Below, in pieces: positions 48,876-56,256 of a DNA stretch of 64,000 nt. Every line of letters begins with the position of its first letter. Within the stretch, counting starts at the first letter, position 1. Made by a program: the position numbers and the translations under genes. The notes under the pieces were generated by a model, which saw only the letters and a list, made by a program, of their open reading frames with translations, was not told the origin of the DNA and searched no databases. The stretch lies in NCBI RefSeq assembly GCF_000400715.1, contig NZ_KE007347.1, positions 1,772,582 to 1,836,581 on the forward strand, read 5' to 3'. This stretch comes from Acinetobacter genomosp. 15BJ. GTDB lineage: Bacteria; Pseudomonadota; Gammaproteobacteria; Pseudomonadales; Moraxellaceae.

Positions 48876-49292
48876 TTAGAACTTTAAATTTTTATTCCCA
48901 AAATGTCGCTGATAAGAATCAATAAGCTCATGCTGAATATAAAATTGGACACCAATCATCCTTGGATCATTTCTGCGTGTACTTAAATTTTTTCCTGCAC
49001 TTTTCTCAATTTTTTCAAATTTTCTAATTAAAATTAAGTCTTTAGGATTAGCCTTGTATGCGTTAATTGCTTTAGTTAAATCTACATGAGTTAAGTACTT
49101 AAAGTCCCCTAGCATATTCTCTACAATAATTAACTCACATCCAGCAATTGTCAAAGGAACACCTTCCAGAGATTGAGGCTCTTTGTATATTTCTTCATAA
49201 GTTAGAAGACTTACAAACAAAATTTCAGGGACTTCGTTATATTTCTCTTCATACTCAACTTGAGCATCATAAATCCTATTTAAAATTGTCAT
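48876..49292 (-). CDS. Hypothetical protein
   Basis: 138 residues: YDAQVEYEEKYNEVPEILFVSLLTYEEIYKEP, then LIIVENMLGDFKYLTHVDL and LILIRKFEKIEKSAG. Globular alpha/beta, no signal. Family not recognised. Confidence 0.45.
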   Translation of the reverse strand: MTILNRIYDAQVEYEEKYNEVPEILFVSLLTYEEIYKEPQSLEGVPLTIAGCELIIVENMLGDFKYLTHVDLTKAINAYKANPKDLILIRKFEKIEKSAGKNLSTRRNDPRMIGVQFYIQHELIDSYQRHFGNKNLKF

Positions 49293-49323
49293 GGATTATG
49301 TCTTTATGAGTATAGAAACCATA

Positions 49324-49602
49324 TTAAAAAACATCATCCAGATTCTTAAGAACCAACATGAACTCAGTCTTTTCAAGCATTTGATTAAACCATTCAACTG
49401 ACTGTGATCGGTTCATCTTTTGAAACTGATCATATTCAATATGGTGATTCCTACATAGCGGAATTGTGAAGAAATCACTTGCTTTAGTACTTGACTCTTT
49501 TAAAAGGTCGACTTGATTATTTTGTGCTACTTCTACAGATGAATTACCACAAATTACACAAGGCAGTCTCTTTATTTCGCTTAACATCTTTTGTGAGTGC
49601 AT
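49324..49602 (-). CDS. HNH-nuclease-like zinc protein, phage type
   Basis: 92 residues. RLPCVICGN provides a CxxC pair and IPLCRNHHIEYDQF a CxxHH motif, the zinc knuckle and His of compact HNH/DUF968-like phage nucleases. It is shorter than typical members. It may be a prophage remnant. The AT-rich surroundings fit a mobile origin. Confidence 0.6.
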   Translation of the reverse strand: MHSQKMLSEIKRLPCVICGNSSVEVAQNNQVDLLKESSTKASDFFTIPLCRNHHIEYDQFQKMNRSQSVEWFNQMLEKTEFMLVLKNLDDVF

Positions 49603-49669
49603 TTTGATAACCTCCCTTTATGATTCATAAAGCACTAGAAAAAATGACTTCTAACAAAAAAACCAAACA

Positions 49670-49867
49670 TCACCAATTAACCTTCATTTGTCTATGTCGC
49701 TTATAAAGACCGAGAATTTGTTTTCTTGCTTTAATTTCATTTCCACTAAATGGCAGAAATAACATAACTTGTTCAATAGTCATTGAATTGTTCTCTATAA
49801 GAGATGAATCTTGGTCATTTGACCAATTTGATTCTTGTGCATTTAAACCTTTTTGCTTTCTTTTCAT
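49670..49867 (-). CDS. Small hypothetical protein
   Basis: 65 residues, charged: Lys-rich N-terminus, MTIEQVMLFLPFSGNEIKARKQILGLYKRHRQ near the C-terminus, reminiscent of a short DNA-binding helix pair. Family not recognised. Confidence 0.4.
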   Translation of the reverse strand: MKRKQKGLNAQESNWSNDQDSSLIENNSMTIEQVMLFLPFSGNEIKARKQILGLYKRHRQMKVNW

Positions 49868-50164
49868 TAGGAGTAATTACTTTACAATATGGTTTTATAA
49901 ATACCACGTCTAAGTAATTAATTTTTTTAAATATTAGATTTGTGATCTTTATGTACCTGCCCTTGAAATTATAGAGAGCGGATAACAGTTTTTAAATTAT
50001 AGTAATCAACGCTTAATATTTATTTGATTTTATTTAAGAAACATTTCAGAGATATATTGTTGAGTTCACCTACATATCCCTACAAATACATCTTAAATCC
50101 ACTGTAGTGTAAGCAAAATAACCACGTACTATGGGTTCTCCATAGCCAAACACAGAAGTTTAAA
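49868..50164. other. Intergenic, 297 bp
   Basis: No gene or structured element recognised. Confidence 0.35.
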
Positions 50165-50329
50165 ATGTCTGATTTTAAATATTTTTCTAAGAAAGCGACT
50201 AAAGACAACGAAGCGGCACATCAAGTTCAAGCGAATGAACACACTCAGGTAAATACTCCTACCACTCCTAAACCTGAAGACTCTCCGAAACCACAGGATT
50301 CAAAAGAACCTGAGACAAAAAATAAATAA
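50165..50329 (+). CDS. Small disordered Pro/Lys/Glu-rich protein
   Basis: 54 residues from ATG 50165: MSDFKYFSKKATKDNEAAH then TPTTPKPEDSPKPQDSKEP. The C-terminal half has a PKP-D-S-type repeating pattern. Composition and size resemble the gene at 45695. A strong terminator at 50485 follows. Function unknown. Confidence 0.5.
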   Translation: MSDFKYFSKKATKDNEAAHQVQANEHTQVNTPTTPKPEDSPKPQDSKEPETKNK

Positions 50330-50484
50330 TTTCTTATTATGAGTGCCTAAGCAACTGATTTAAGGTGCTGTTATTATAGAGAATAGATTAGTGCACTGAT
50401 TTATTTTCCTACTCCTTAATTTTATCCCTTTGATTGGTTTAGTTGTTCTAGAAATTGCAATTATCCATTAACTAAAGAAGATAT

Positions 50485-50515
50485 AAAAAGTCTCTCAGAT
50501 CTGAGAGACTTTTTT
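50485..50515 (+). terminator. Rho-independent terminator
   Basis: GTCTCTCAGA and TCTGAGAGAC arms, palindromic centre, flanked by five A and six T. Bidirectional. Confidence 0.9.
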
Positions 50516-50578
50516 AATTAATGTCTCTAATATTTAGAATTGTATAAATTATTATAAGAATAATGGACTAAGATTTAT

Positions 50579-50612
50579 AAAACCCTAAAAATCATATGAC
50601 TTTTAGGGTTTT
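50579..50612. terminator. Bidirectional terminator
   Basis: AAAACCCTAAAA and TTTTAGGGTTTT arms around a 10-nt loop. Confidence 0.85.
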
Positions 50613-50671
50613 CCTTAACAATTTAGATCATTTTTCATGTAAATACTTTTCAATTCGTTCAGATACATACT

Positions 50672-50794
50672 TTCGATAAGCCAAATCCAGCTAAAATAAT
50701 GCTTCAACTCAATGACCGAATATTTAAAAGATACCGAGGCACCGCAGTAACTCAGAATCTTTTAAATATTGCTAAAGAATCAAAAAAAATATAA
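50672..50794 (+). pseudogene. 3' fragment of an unknown gene
   Basis: An open frame with no start reads FDKPNPAKIMLQLNDRIFKR, YRGTAVTQNLLNIAKESKKI and a stop at 50792-50794. It has sensible codon composition, so a truncated gene end is likely. Family not recognised. Confidence 0.4.
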
Positions 50795-50829
50795 ACCAAT
50801 ATAGTCAATGCTGTACGAAAAATAAGGGC

Positions 50830-51672
50830 TTATTGGTCCCCTCTCACCCGAGTACTTTTATTTTCATGCTCGATCCATTCATCCCGTCTAAAGACACTTT
50901 CTATACGAACGCCTTCATAAACACGTTTTACATTTTCAACGTTATCAGCGTTCTTATCAATATTCTCAAGATCATCTTGGTGTAGCTCAATACCACGATT
51001 AAAAACCTCATCTAGCGTTCTGATCAACAGATCAAACTCCCCACCATTTTGCTGCTCTACTCTGCTCACTTGATTTTTATAGGGACTATCTTTCAATGAG
51101 ATGACACTTTCTGCTCTTTGATAGCAACAATACAACCGAAGTGAAAGTTTTCGTGCTGCCAAATAATCAAGTAGAAACTCTCGCTTTATCTCAATCAAGA
51201 GATGATCGCCATTTTTATCCAATATCTCTCGCGCAACGACAACAAAATTTTCTTCAGGCCTTACCCAATTATTTCCGTCTTTGATCAGCCCAAGTGCAAC
51301 AATAAGATCAGGGTTCAATATCCACTTCCGTCCACCAAGCACTGGTTGAGGATAGTCAAACACCAGATGTACTCCCGCAACCTCGTTACCATTTATTTCA
51401 AAGTTTTCGATGCAAGAATAATGGCCATCTTTATCTTTTGAGGATAGGAAATCATGACTACCACCTACCTCTCTCCAGGTTAATTGATCTGCAACAGCTC
51501 GTTTTCCTGAAAAAAAAGCAATCGAACCACATGAGAAAAAATCTGAGCGATAACCCGCGGCTTCAATATCCCCACTTTCATCAAATTTAGATGCTTTTAG
51601 AGGAATCCAAGTCGCAGTATTCATAGTTGTAGAAATTTCTTTACTTTGAAGCATCCAATCTAGAGTCATCAT
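50830..51672 (-). CDS. Unknown protein next to the CRISPR-Cas locus
   Basis: 280 residues. Segments include ATWIPLKASKFDESGDIEAAGYRSDFF, GVHLVFDYPQPVLGGRKWILNPDLIVALGL and EFLLDYLAARKLSLRLYCCYQRAE. The C-terminal 60 residues are charged and end RVRGDQ, where one would expect more sequence; the protein may be the N-terminal part of a longer one. No signal peptide or known catalytic motif. Closeness to a defence locus makes a defence role possible, but nothing in the sequence shows it. Confidence 0.5.
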   Translation of the reverse strand: MMTLDWMLQSKEISTTMNTATWIPLKASKFDESGDIEAAGYRSDFFSCGSIAFFSGKRAVADQLTWREVGGSHDFLSSKDKDGHYSCIENFEINGNEVAGVHLVFDYPQPVLGGRKWILNPDLIVALGLIKDGNNWVRPEENFVVVAREILDKNGDHLLIEIKREFLLDYLAARKLSLRLYCCYQRAESVISLKDSPYKNQVSRVEQQNGGEFDLLIRTLDEVFNRGIELHQDDLENIDKNADNVENVKRVYEGVRIESVFRRDEWIEHENKSTRVRGDQ

Positions 51673-51897
51673 TCTTTTTCACACAACACATTGGCTAATA
51701 ACAGCGGTAAGTATAGATGCTATCACTCAAAGAATATTAAGATGCAATAGATATCATTTCAGTTGTCAAAATTAACAAAAAAAAGCTTATACAAACCAGT
51801 TAGAGCATTGTTATATTGAAGTCAAAGCTAGTCGTTATAAAAATAAATGATAGTCCTAGGATTCAATTACCCGATCGAAGGATTTCGGGCAATATTC
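51673..51897. other. Intergenic upstream of repeat copy 3
   Basis: Nothing recognised except a CCCGA…TCGGG inverted pair near 51870-51890, just before the repeat. Confidence 0.35.
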
Positions 51898-52040
51898 GGT
51901 GGAGGTGGCGTCAGTTGAATACGGTTGATAAAATATTGTTTTTATTTTATTGAAAAGCTTAAATTTACCCAATCTTGACCCATTACTTTTTGTACATTTC
52001 TTAATAGTCTATGAATTCTGAATTCAATAATATTAGGAAA
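51898..52040. repeat. Dispersed intergenic repeat, copy 3
   Basis: Starts CGGTGGAGGTGGCGTCAG, then AAATTTACCCAATCTTGACC and TTTTTGTACATTT, ending near ATTCAATAATATTAGG. It closely parallels copy 1 over its full length. It lies at the left edge of the CRISPR-Cas locus. Confidence 0.75.
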
Positions 52041-52129
52041 AACATATGTAAACTCTAAAATTTTAATATTAAATATTTTTACAAGTTAAATAAGGTATAT
52101 CCACAGATAAGCTTAGATAAAATTTATAT

Positions 52130-55100
52130 TTAACTTTTTTGCATCACACCAAAGCCATAATCATAAGACCACGTAGGTACTTCATCTCTATTGTAAGGTG
52201 TTAAAGATATGCGGCAGCCTTGCTCATTGGCAATATGATACTTATCACAGTAATCTTGCATGTGTTGTGGATCGAGAGCTAACCATGCTTGAGGTTTAGC
52301 AGGAATTTCTTCGAATACCACTTGATCCCATACCAAACCATATTTTGGATATTTTAAAGTCTTGGTTGCTTTCTCATCAAAACCATACACCTGCTTTTTA
52401 ACGACTAAGCTTTCAGCCCATTCAAACCTATAGGTTTCTTGGTAATTGCGTTCACGTAATGGCGTTAAATTATAGATATTCTCAGTCATAATACTGGCAT
52501 CTACATCACCCCGAGAAAATAATTGCTCCCCTTGATCATTAAAATAATTTTGGCAAAAACTTTTAATTTGTTGATCATCATATTTTGCAAATAAACAATT
52601 GAGCTGATCAAAACGCAATCGAGCATTAATGACTAATTGAGATTGATTATCCCACGGTAAAAGCTCGCTTAAATCTTGGGATGAATAAGTAGATGTTATC
52701 GATGACACATATCCTTCATAACCCGGATAGACAAATACAGATCTGCGTTGTTTAGTTTGTTGCTTATTTTTTTCAATGTCTCGTTGTTCACAATAACGAT
52801 AATTCCACTGTGGAATCATGATATTGGCATACTGTATTTTTTCTAATCGATGACGATTGACTCGACCTGCTGTTTGTACAATGGATTGTACACTTGATGC
52901 ATCAATAATCGCCCAATCAAAATCATGATCTCGCCCGACTTCTTCCACTGGTGTTGCAATCACAATAAATAGATTATTTAGAGAATTAGATTTCTGAATG
53001 TGATCAATCATTTCATCATCTTGCTCAATCTGCTCATTACCCGTTTTTCTTTTTTTACCGTCTTTATGACGTGTTAAAAGCTGATCTAAACGTTGTTCTT
53101 TATAAAACCTTGAAATAAGCCAGTCATTTGCATGATAGCAAGCAATATTTGCCTCAGGTAAGTGATCTGACAAAAATTGGGCAAGTCGAATTGCATGTTT
53201 AATATTGGCAACCCGTATTAGCCCCAAAGAAATTTTCTTTTCAGTCTTTTTAAAATGCCAGGCATGCACTTGATGAAGTTGCTTTACTCCCTCCAATACC
53301 GACTGTTTCCACGATAAAACTGTCGTTTCACGTAATGAAAGCAACTGAGCCAGTCGATGAGTAGGCTTAGAGAGCAAGTGAGCTTGTAAATTATCTAAAT
53401 ACTTTTGATAGTTTGTATTAAATTCTGATTTTTGATTTGACTGCTCTAACCACACTTGGGGTTTAAGCTCATTATCAATAATCGCAATGCTTGATTTTTT
53501 CTCGGTACCATAAAGAGCAGCTCGCATCTGCATACCAGACTCAAAGGCTCGATGAATTGTTTTGGCAACGGTCAGTGATAAGGTTGCAGATGAACAAATT
53601 ACGTTCCGACCATACAAAGCAGTGAGCTGAACTAAACGCAACACCGCAATGAGTGCTTTAGGTTCATAGCCATCCACCTCATCTAAAATCAAGTCACTGC
53701 TAATTATTCTGAGTAATGCCTTAACGTGATGTCCTTGTCGATGAGGTTCACCCGCTGCAATCAGATAATCAATGGTTGACACCAATAATGGTGAAGCAAG
53801 AATGGTTGTTTCCTTTTGATCTAAAACTTTACGTCCATTTTTTTCAACCGTAAACAATGGATGTAACCATTCAGGTAATTCACAGTCCTCGCCCCAAGCA
53901 TCAAACATAGGCTCAGGATGATTTTCATCTTCATCAACAAACTCAATTTTCTCTTTACTTTGATCGAATAAAGTCTGAGTAACAGTATCACCAATAATCA
54001 CGGCGATTTCATCTTCCGATAGATTCATAGATGTTTTAAGTGCATGCCCAGTCTGCAAAGTTAGAGAACGCAAATTAAGCGCAATCGCTAGTCTTGGGTC
54101 ATCTGGTCGTAAAGTACAAGCAGCGCGCAAATTCATACGGGTTTTACCGCTTCCTGTCCCTGCAATATTAAATACCAGTGCCGGTGTTTCAGGGTGCTTC
54201 TGTATATTCTTTTGCAATGCATTTGCTGCGATATTTTGCCATTGGAAACGTGGATGAGTTGTTGGCTGGCAAATGTACTCAACTGTTTGTTCAGATAGAC
54301 CAGATAAACTCAAATCAGTCATCATTTGAACTGCGATGCGTGAAGCCCGATCTCCGACTTGGTGTAAATGCCATTCTAGTGGTTGATCTTGTAATTTGGC
54401 TTTCTTGTCTGGGTCTATAGTTTTAAGCTTGGTATTGGCAAATAACGATATATTTTCAGGCTTTTGCAAAGAATATTGCTGGGCCGAGACAATATGATCG
54501 GCATGAATCAGAGCTGCTCGTGAATGTAGTGCTAAGGCTTTCCAATATAAAAGCGGGTCTGTTTTTTGTTTTGATATTAATGCAGTTAAACGCTGCATAC
54601 GTTTTTGATGACTTTTAAAAATAGAGTCTGGTAATTCACCGGCACAGCTCATTTGTTCATGACTTGGAACTAATTTACGGACATGATTTTCATAGTGAGG
54701 TAAGGCCAATGGATCATTTTTTAAAGCTTCTTCCACGCCTAATAAGCCATGATGTGTCACAATCAAATAATCGACTGCTTCTAATTCGTTTTGGATTCCC
54801 TGTTCAATTTCTTGTCGTTCACCTAAAGTAAATTTATCTAAACCTTTACCTAAATTGTTCCAGGCAAGTTGCCAGTCCCACCCATTTTTTCTGAGTTGTT
54901 GCAATAATTTTAGAGACAGCCATTCATGTCGAATATCATCTCTAATTTTTTGCCCTGCCATTTCTGGACTTAATTTGTTTTGAAAATGTTGTGAGGCCTT
55001 ACCAATATCATGCATGTCCCCTGCTGCACCTGCCAACAAGCTACTAGCTTTGACCCATTCATCTAGCATCAATAACTTTTGTTGTTTTTTGGTCGATGCA

Positions 55101-55369
55101 ACTAGATATGCACCGTCATGGGCAAATTTATGTTTTGCGCCCACAACCCATACCAGCTTCATTCTTCGTACACCAAAATTAATATAGGCGGCTACCGCAG
55201 TCTGTCGAGTGGCGACTTTTTTGAGTGCGCTGCGAATTTCTTTTAAACCATCCATGGTCATGGGTGCTTGCCAAGATGAATGTCCTGTACGAATCGCATA
55301 GCTATCCAAGATCGCTCGAGTTTTCTTTAAAGCACGCTTCTCACATGCCGAATTAATGATCACATGCAT
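52130..55369 (-). CDS. cas3: Cas2-Cas3 fusion nuclease-helicase of type I-F
   Basis: 1079 residues. Residues 1-95 resemble a Cas2 ferredoxin fold (MHVIINSACEKRALKKTRAILD). The HD nuclease follows with AGDMHDIGKASQHF (His120-Asp121) and VTHHGLLG. The helicase shows Walker A AGTGSGKT near 403, DEVDGYEP near 564, SSATL, and QTAGRVNRHR near 836. This fusion defines type I-F and works in both interference and adaptation. The gene is leftward, away from csy1-cas1, with a palindromic operator 87 bp upstream of its start. All motifs are intact. Confidence 0.95.
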   Translation of the reverse strand: MHVIINSACEKRALKKTRAILDSYAIRTGHSSWQAPMTMDGLKEIRSALKKVATRQTAVAAYINFGVRRMKLVWVVGAKHKFAHDGAYLVASTKKQQKLLMLDEWVKASSLLAGAAGDMHDIGKASQHFQNKLSPEMAGQKIRDDIRHEWLSLKLLQQLRKNGWDWQLAWNNLGKGLDKFTLGERQEIEQGIQNELEAVDYLIVTHHGLLGVEEALKNDPLALPHYENHVRKLVPSHEQMSCAGELPDSIFKSHQKRMQRLTALISKQKTDPLLYWKALALHSRAALIHADHIVSAQQYSLQKPENISLFANTKLKTIDPDKKAKLQDQPLEWHLHQVGDRASRIAVQMMTDLSLSGLSEQTVEYICQPTTHPRFQWQNIAANALQKNIQKHPETPALVFNIAGTGSGKTRMNLRAACTLRPDDPRLAIALNLRSLTLQTGHALKTSMNLSEDEIAVIIGDTVTQTLFDQSKEKIEFVDEDENHPEPMFDAWGEDCELPEWLHPLFTVEKNGRKVLDQKETTILASPLLVSTIDYLIAAGEPHRQGHHVKALLRIISSDLILDEVDGYEPKALIAVLRLVQLTALYGRNVICSSATLSLTVAKTIHRAFESGMQMRAALYGTEKKSSIAIIDNELKPQVWLEQSNQKSEFNTNYQKYLDNLQAHLLSKPTHRLAQLLSLRETTVLSWKQSVLEGVKQLHQVHAWHFKKTEKKISLGLIRVANIKHAIRLAQFLSDHLPEANIACYHANDWLISRFYKEQRLDQLLTRHKDGKKRKTGNEQIEQDDEMIDHIQKSNSLNNLFIVIATPVEEVGRDHDFDWAIIDASSVQSIVQTAGRVNRHRLEKIQYANIMIPQWNYRYCEQRDIEKNKQQTKQRRSVFVYPGYEGYVSSITSTYSSQDLSELLPWDNQSQLVINARLRFDQLNCLFAKYDDQQIKSFCQNYFNDQGEQLFSRGDVDASIMTENIYNLTPLRERNYQETYRFEWAESLVVKKQVYGFDEKATKTLKYPKYGLVWDQVVFEEIPAKPQAWLALDPQHMQDYCDKYHIANEQGCRISLTPYNRDEVPTWSYDYGFGVMQKS

Positions 55370-55455
55370 AGTTTATTGTTAAGATGTCTGTTTAGTAAAA
55401 TATAGTGGTTTGTTTTAAAAAGAGAAAGTTTTGATAAAAAGATATAGCCTTATAG

Positions 55456-55470
55456 CGACATCTCATGTCG
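55456..55470. promoter_or_regulatory. Palindromic operator in front of cas2-3
   Basis: CGACAT (55456-55461), CTC centre, ATGTCG (55465-55470). On the cas2-3 strand it lies between a poor -35-like TTTCAA and a TATAAG -10-like hexamer. The same core occurs at 56166-56180 in front of csy1. Confidence 0.7.
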
Positions 55471-55536
55471 TTTTGAAAGTATATTTTAGCTTATCTGTAC
55501 TTAACAAATAGTTGCAAGTAGTTGTAGTCGTTTCTG

Positions 55537-55542
55537 TATAAT
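55537..55542 (+). promoter_or_regulatory. -10 box of the crRNA-like gene
   Basis: Consensus TATAAT, 7 bp before the degenerate repeat at 55550. The best -35, TTGCAA at 55512-55517, is at 19 bp. Transcription would begin at or just before the first repeat. Confidence 0.6.
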
Positions 55543-55549
55543 CTTTTTT

Positions 55550-55636
55550 GTTGACTACTGTATAAGTAGTTGAGAAAGAGACTAGATTCTTGTTTAAGAA
55601 CTATCTCATTGACCATCGCTTTAGATGGATTACTTT
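55550..55636 (+). ncRNA. Solitary crRNA-like RNA (degenerate repeat, 30-nt spacer, degenerate repeat)
   Basis: The first repeat (55550-55577, 28 nt) matches the array repeat at 17 of 28 positions. Four of the five stem pairs are changed on both sides and still pair (CTACT/AGTAG instead of TCATC/GATGA), the GTATA loop is identical, and the 8-nt handle is TTGAGAAA instead of TTTAGAAA. The spacer is 55578-55607, beginning GAGACTAGATTCTTGTT. The second repeat (55608-55636) begins ATTGA, has a CCATC/GATGG stem with a 6-nt loop, and a diverged tail. Cas6f should be able to cut both hairpins and load the RNA into the Csy complex. This matches the architecture of the crRNA-like regulators called CreA/CreR or mini-CRISPRs. 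Confidence 0.85.
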
Positions 55637-55656
55637 TTGTTACATCTAAAATCTCA

Positions 55657-55722
55657 ATGAATAACAACAATATAAATGTAAATACAAAAATAACGCCCGA
55701 GACTAGATTATTGTTGGATTGA
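55657..55722 (+). other. 21-codon micro-ORF overlapping the crRNA-like target
   Basis: ATG at 55657 reads MNNNNINVNTKITPETRLLLD and stops at 55722. There is no ribosome site, and composition is not that of a toxin. It is listed because toxic micro-ORFs occupy this position in CreTA modules. Confidence 0.2.
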
Positions 55723-55728
55723 TATAAA
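55697..55728 (+). promoter_or_regulatory. CC PAM plus partial protospacer for the crRNA-like RNA
   Basis: CC at 55697-55698 is followed by a 30-nt site from 55699. Spacer positions 1-11 match, 12 mismatches, 13-17 match, and most after 18 mismatch. CC is the type I-F PAM, on the correct side and strand. The partial match should allow binding without full R-loop formation or cutting. The site covers the -35 box at 55719-55724. Confidence 0.82.
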
Positions 55729-55746
55729 AATTTAACTAGTCATAAT
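55719..55746 (+). promoter_or_regulatory. Promoter of the KilAC-like gene
   Basis: TTGATA (55719-55724), 16-bp spacing, CATAAT (55741-55746); each hexamer has one difference from consensus. Start of transcription is expected near 55753, giving a 5' leader of about 76 nt. Confidence 0.65.
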
Positions 55747-55758
55747 GAATTATGAACT

Positions 55759-55795
55759 GAGCAGCACAAAGCATCTCAACTCTTTTGTGCTGCTC
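55759..55795 (+). promoter_or_regulatory. 12-bp perfect hairpin in the mRNA leader
   Basis: GAGCAGCACAAA and TTTGTGCTGCTC pair completely around a 13-nt loop. It begins a few bases after the predicted transcription start and ends 33 bp before the start codon. There is no U-run directly after it, so a plain terminator is unlikely. Confidence 0.7.
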
Positions 55796-55828
55796 TTCAA
55801 GTTAACTCGTATCAAAAGGAGCTTACTC

Positions 55829-56146
55829 ATGAGTAATCTTATCACAGAACATATAAATCCATTGTCAAATCAAGAAAAATCATCACCTGATTTTTCACTG
55901 AGTATGTCAGCAAAACTTCTAAAGTTATCTCCTAAAGTATTTACTGAACTTTTATACAGGAATAAATTTATTTTTAAACGAAGTAAGCAAACTGCATGGG
56001 AGTCATATCAAAATATTGTAGATAGAGAAATCTTGTGCCATCGGGTAATAAATATAAAGCACTCTACATGCATAGTAGTTCCACATTTACAAGTTAGAGT
56101 CACTTTAAAAGGTCTAACATATTTTAAGAATAGATTTTGCTCTTAA
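55829..56146 (+). CDS. KilAC-like (phage antirepressor C-domain) DNA-binding protein
   Basis: 105 residues from ATG 55829, which has AAGGAG 7 nt upstream; an in-frame ATG at 55745 overlaps the -10 box and is rejected. The body fits the KilAC/ANT domain: SMSAKLLKLSPKVFTELLYR, a basic KFIFKRSKQ wing, WESYQNIVDREILC, and QVRVTLKGLTYFKNRF at the end. Stand-alone KilAC proteins usually occur in phages as antirepressors. It lies between the crRNA-like RNA and csy1, with matching palindromes in front of cas2-3 and csy1, so a local cas regulator is inferred. Confidence 0.7.
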   Translation: MSNLITEHINPLSNQEKSSPDFSLSMSAKLLKLSPKVFTELLYRNKFIFKRSKQTAWESYQNIVDREILCHRVINIKHSTCIVVPHLQVRVTLKGLTYFKNRFCS

Positions 56147-56160
56147 ATCTACGAAGATAT

Positions 56161-56185
56161 TATTGCGACATTTGATGTCGCAATA
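56161..56185. promoter_or_regulatory. Palindromic operator in front of csy1
   Basis: Perfect 11-bp arms TATTGCGACAT and ATGTCGCAATA around a TTG centre. It shares the CGACAT-N3-ATGTCG core with 55456-55470. A possible csy1 promoter (TTGATG 56172-56177, 16 bp, TATTTA 56194-56199) overlaps it. It could also act as a hairpin at the end of the KilAC-like transcript. Confidence 0.7.
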
Positions 56186-56256
56186 ATACTCAATATTTAT
56201 CTAATTTCTCAAATAATGTGTTAAAAATTGGCTGGATAACAAAAACGGGGAAGATA

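Noticed and set aside
55657..55722. Micro-ORF as a CreT-type toxin gene
   Set aside because: There is no ribosome site or hydrophobic or rare-codon signature, and it is upstream of the targeted promoter. Kept only as a low-confidence note.
55745..55828. Longer start for the KilAC-like gene at 55745
   Set aside because: The ATG overlaps the predicted -10 box and has no ribosome site, whereas AAGGAG precedes the ATG at 55829.
55829..56146. An anti-CRISPR or its Aca regulator
   Set aside because: The sequence fits a KilAC domain better, and it sits inside the native cas locus rather than in a prophage acr operon.
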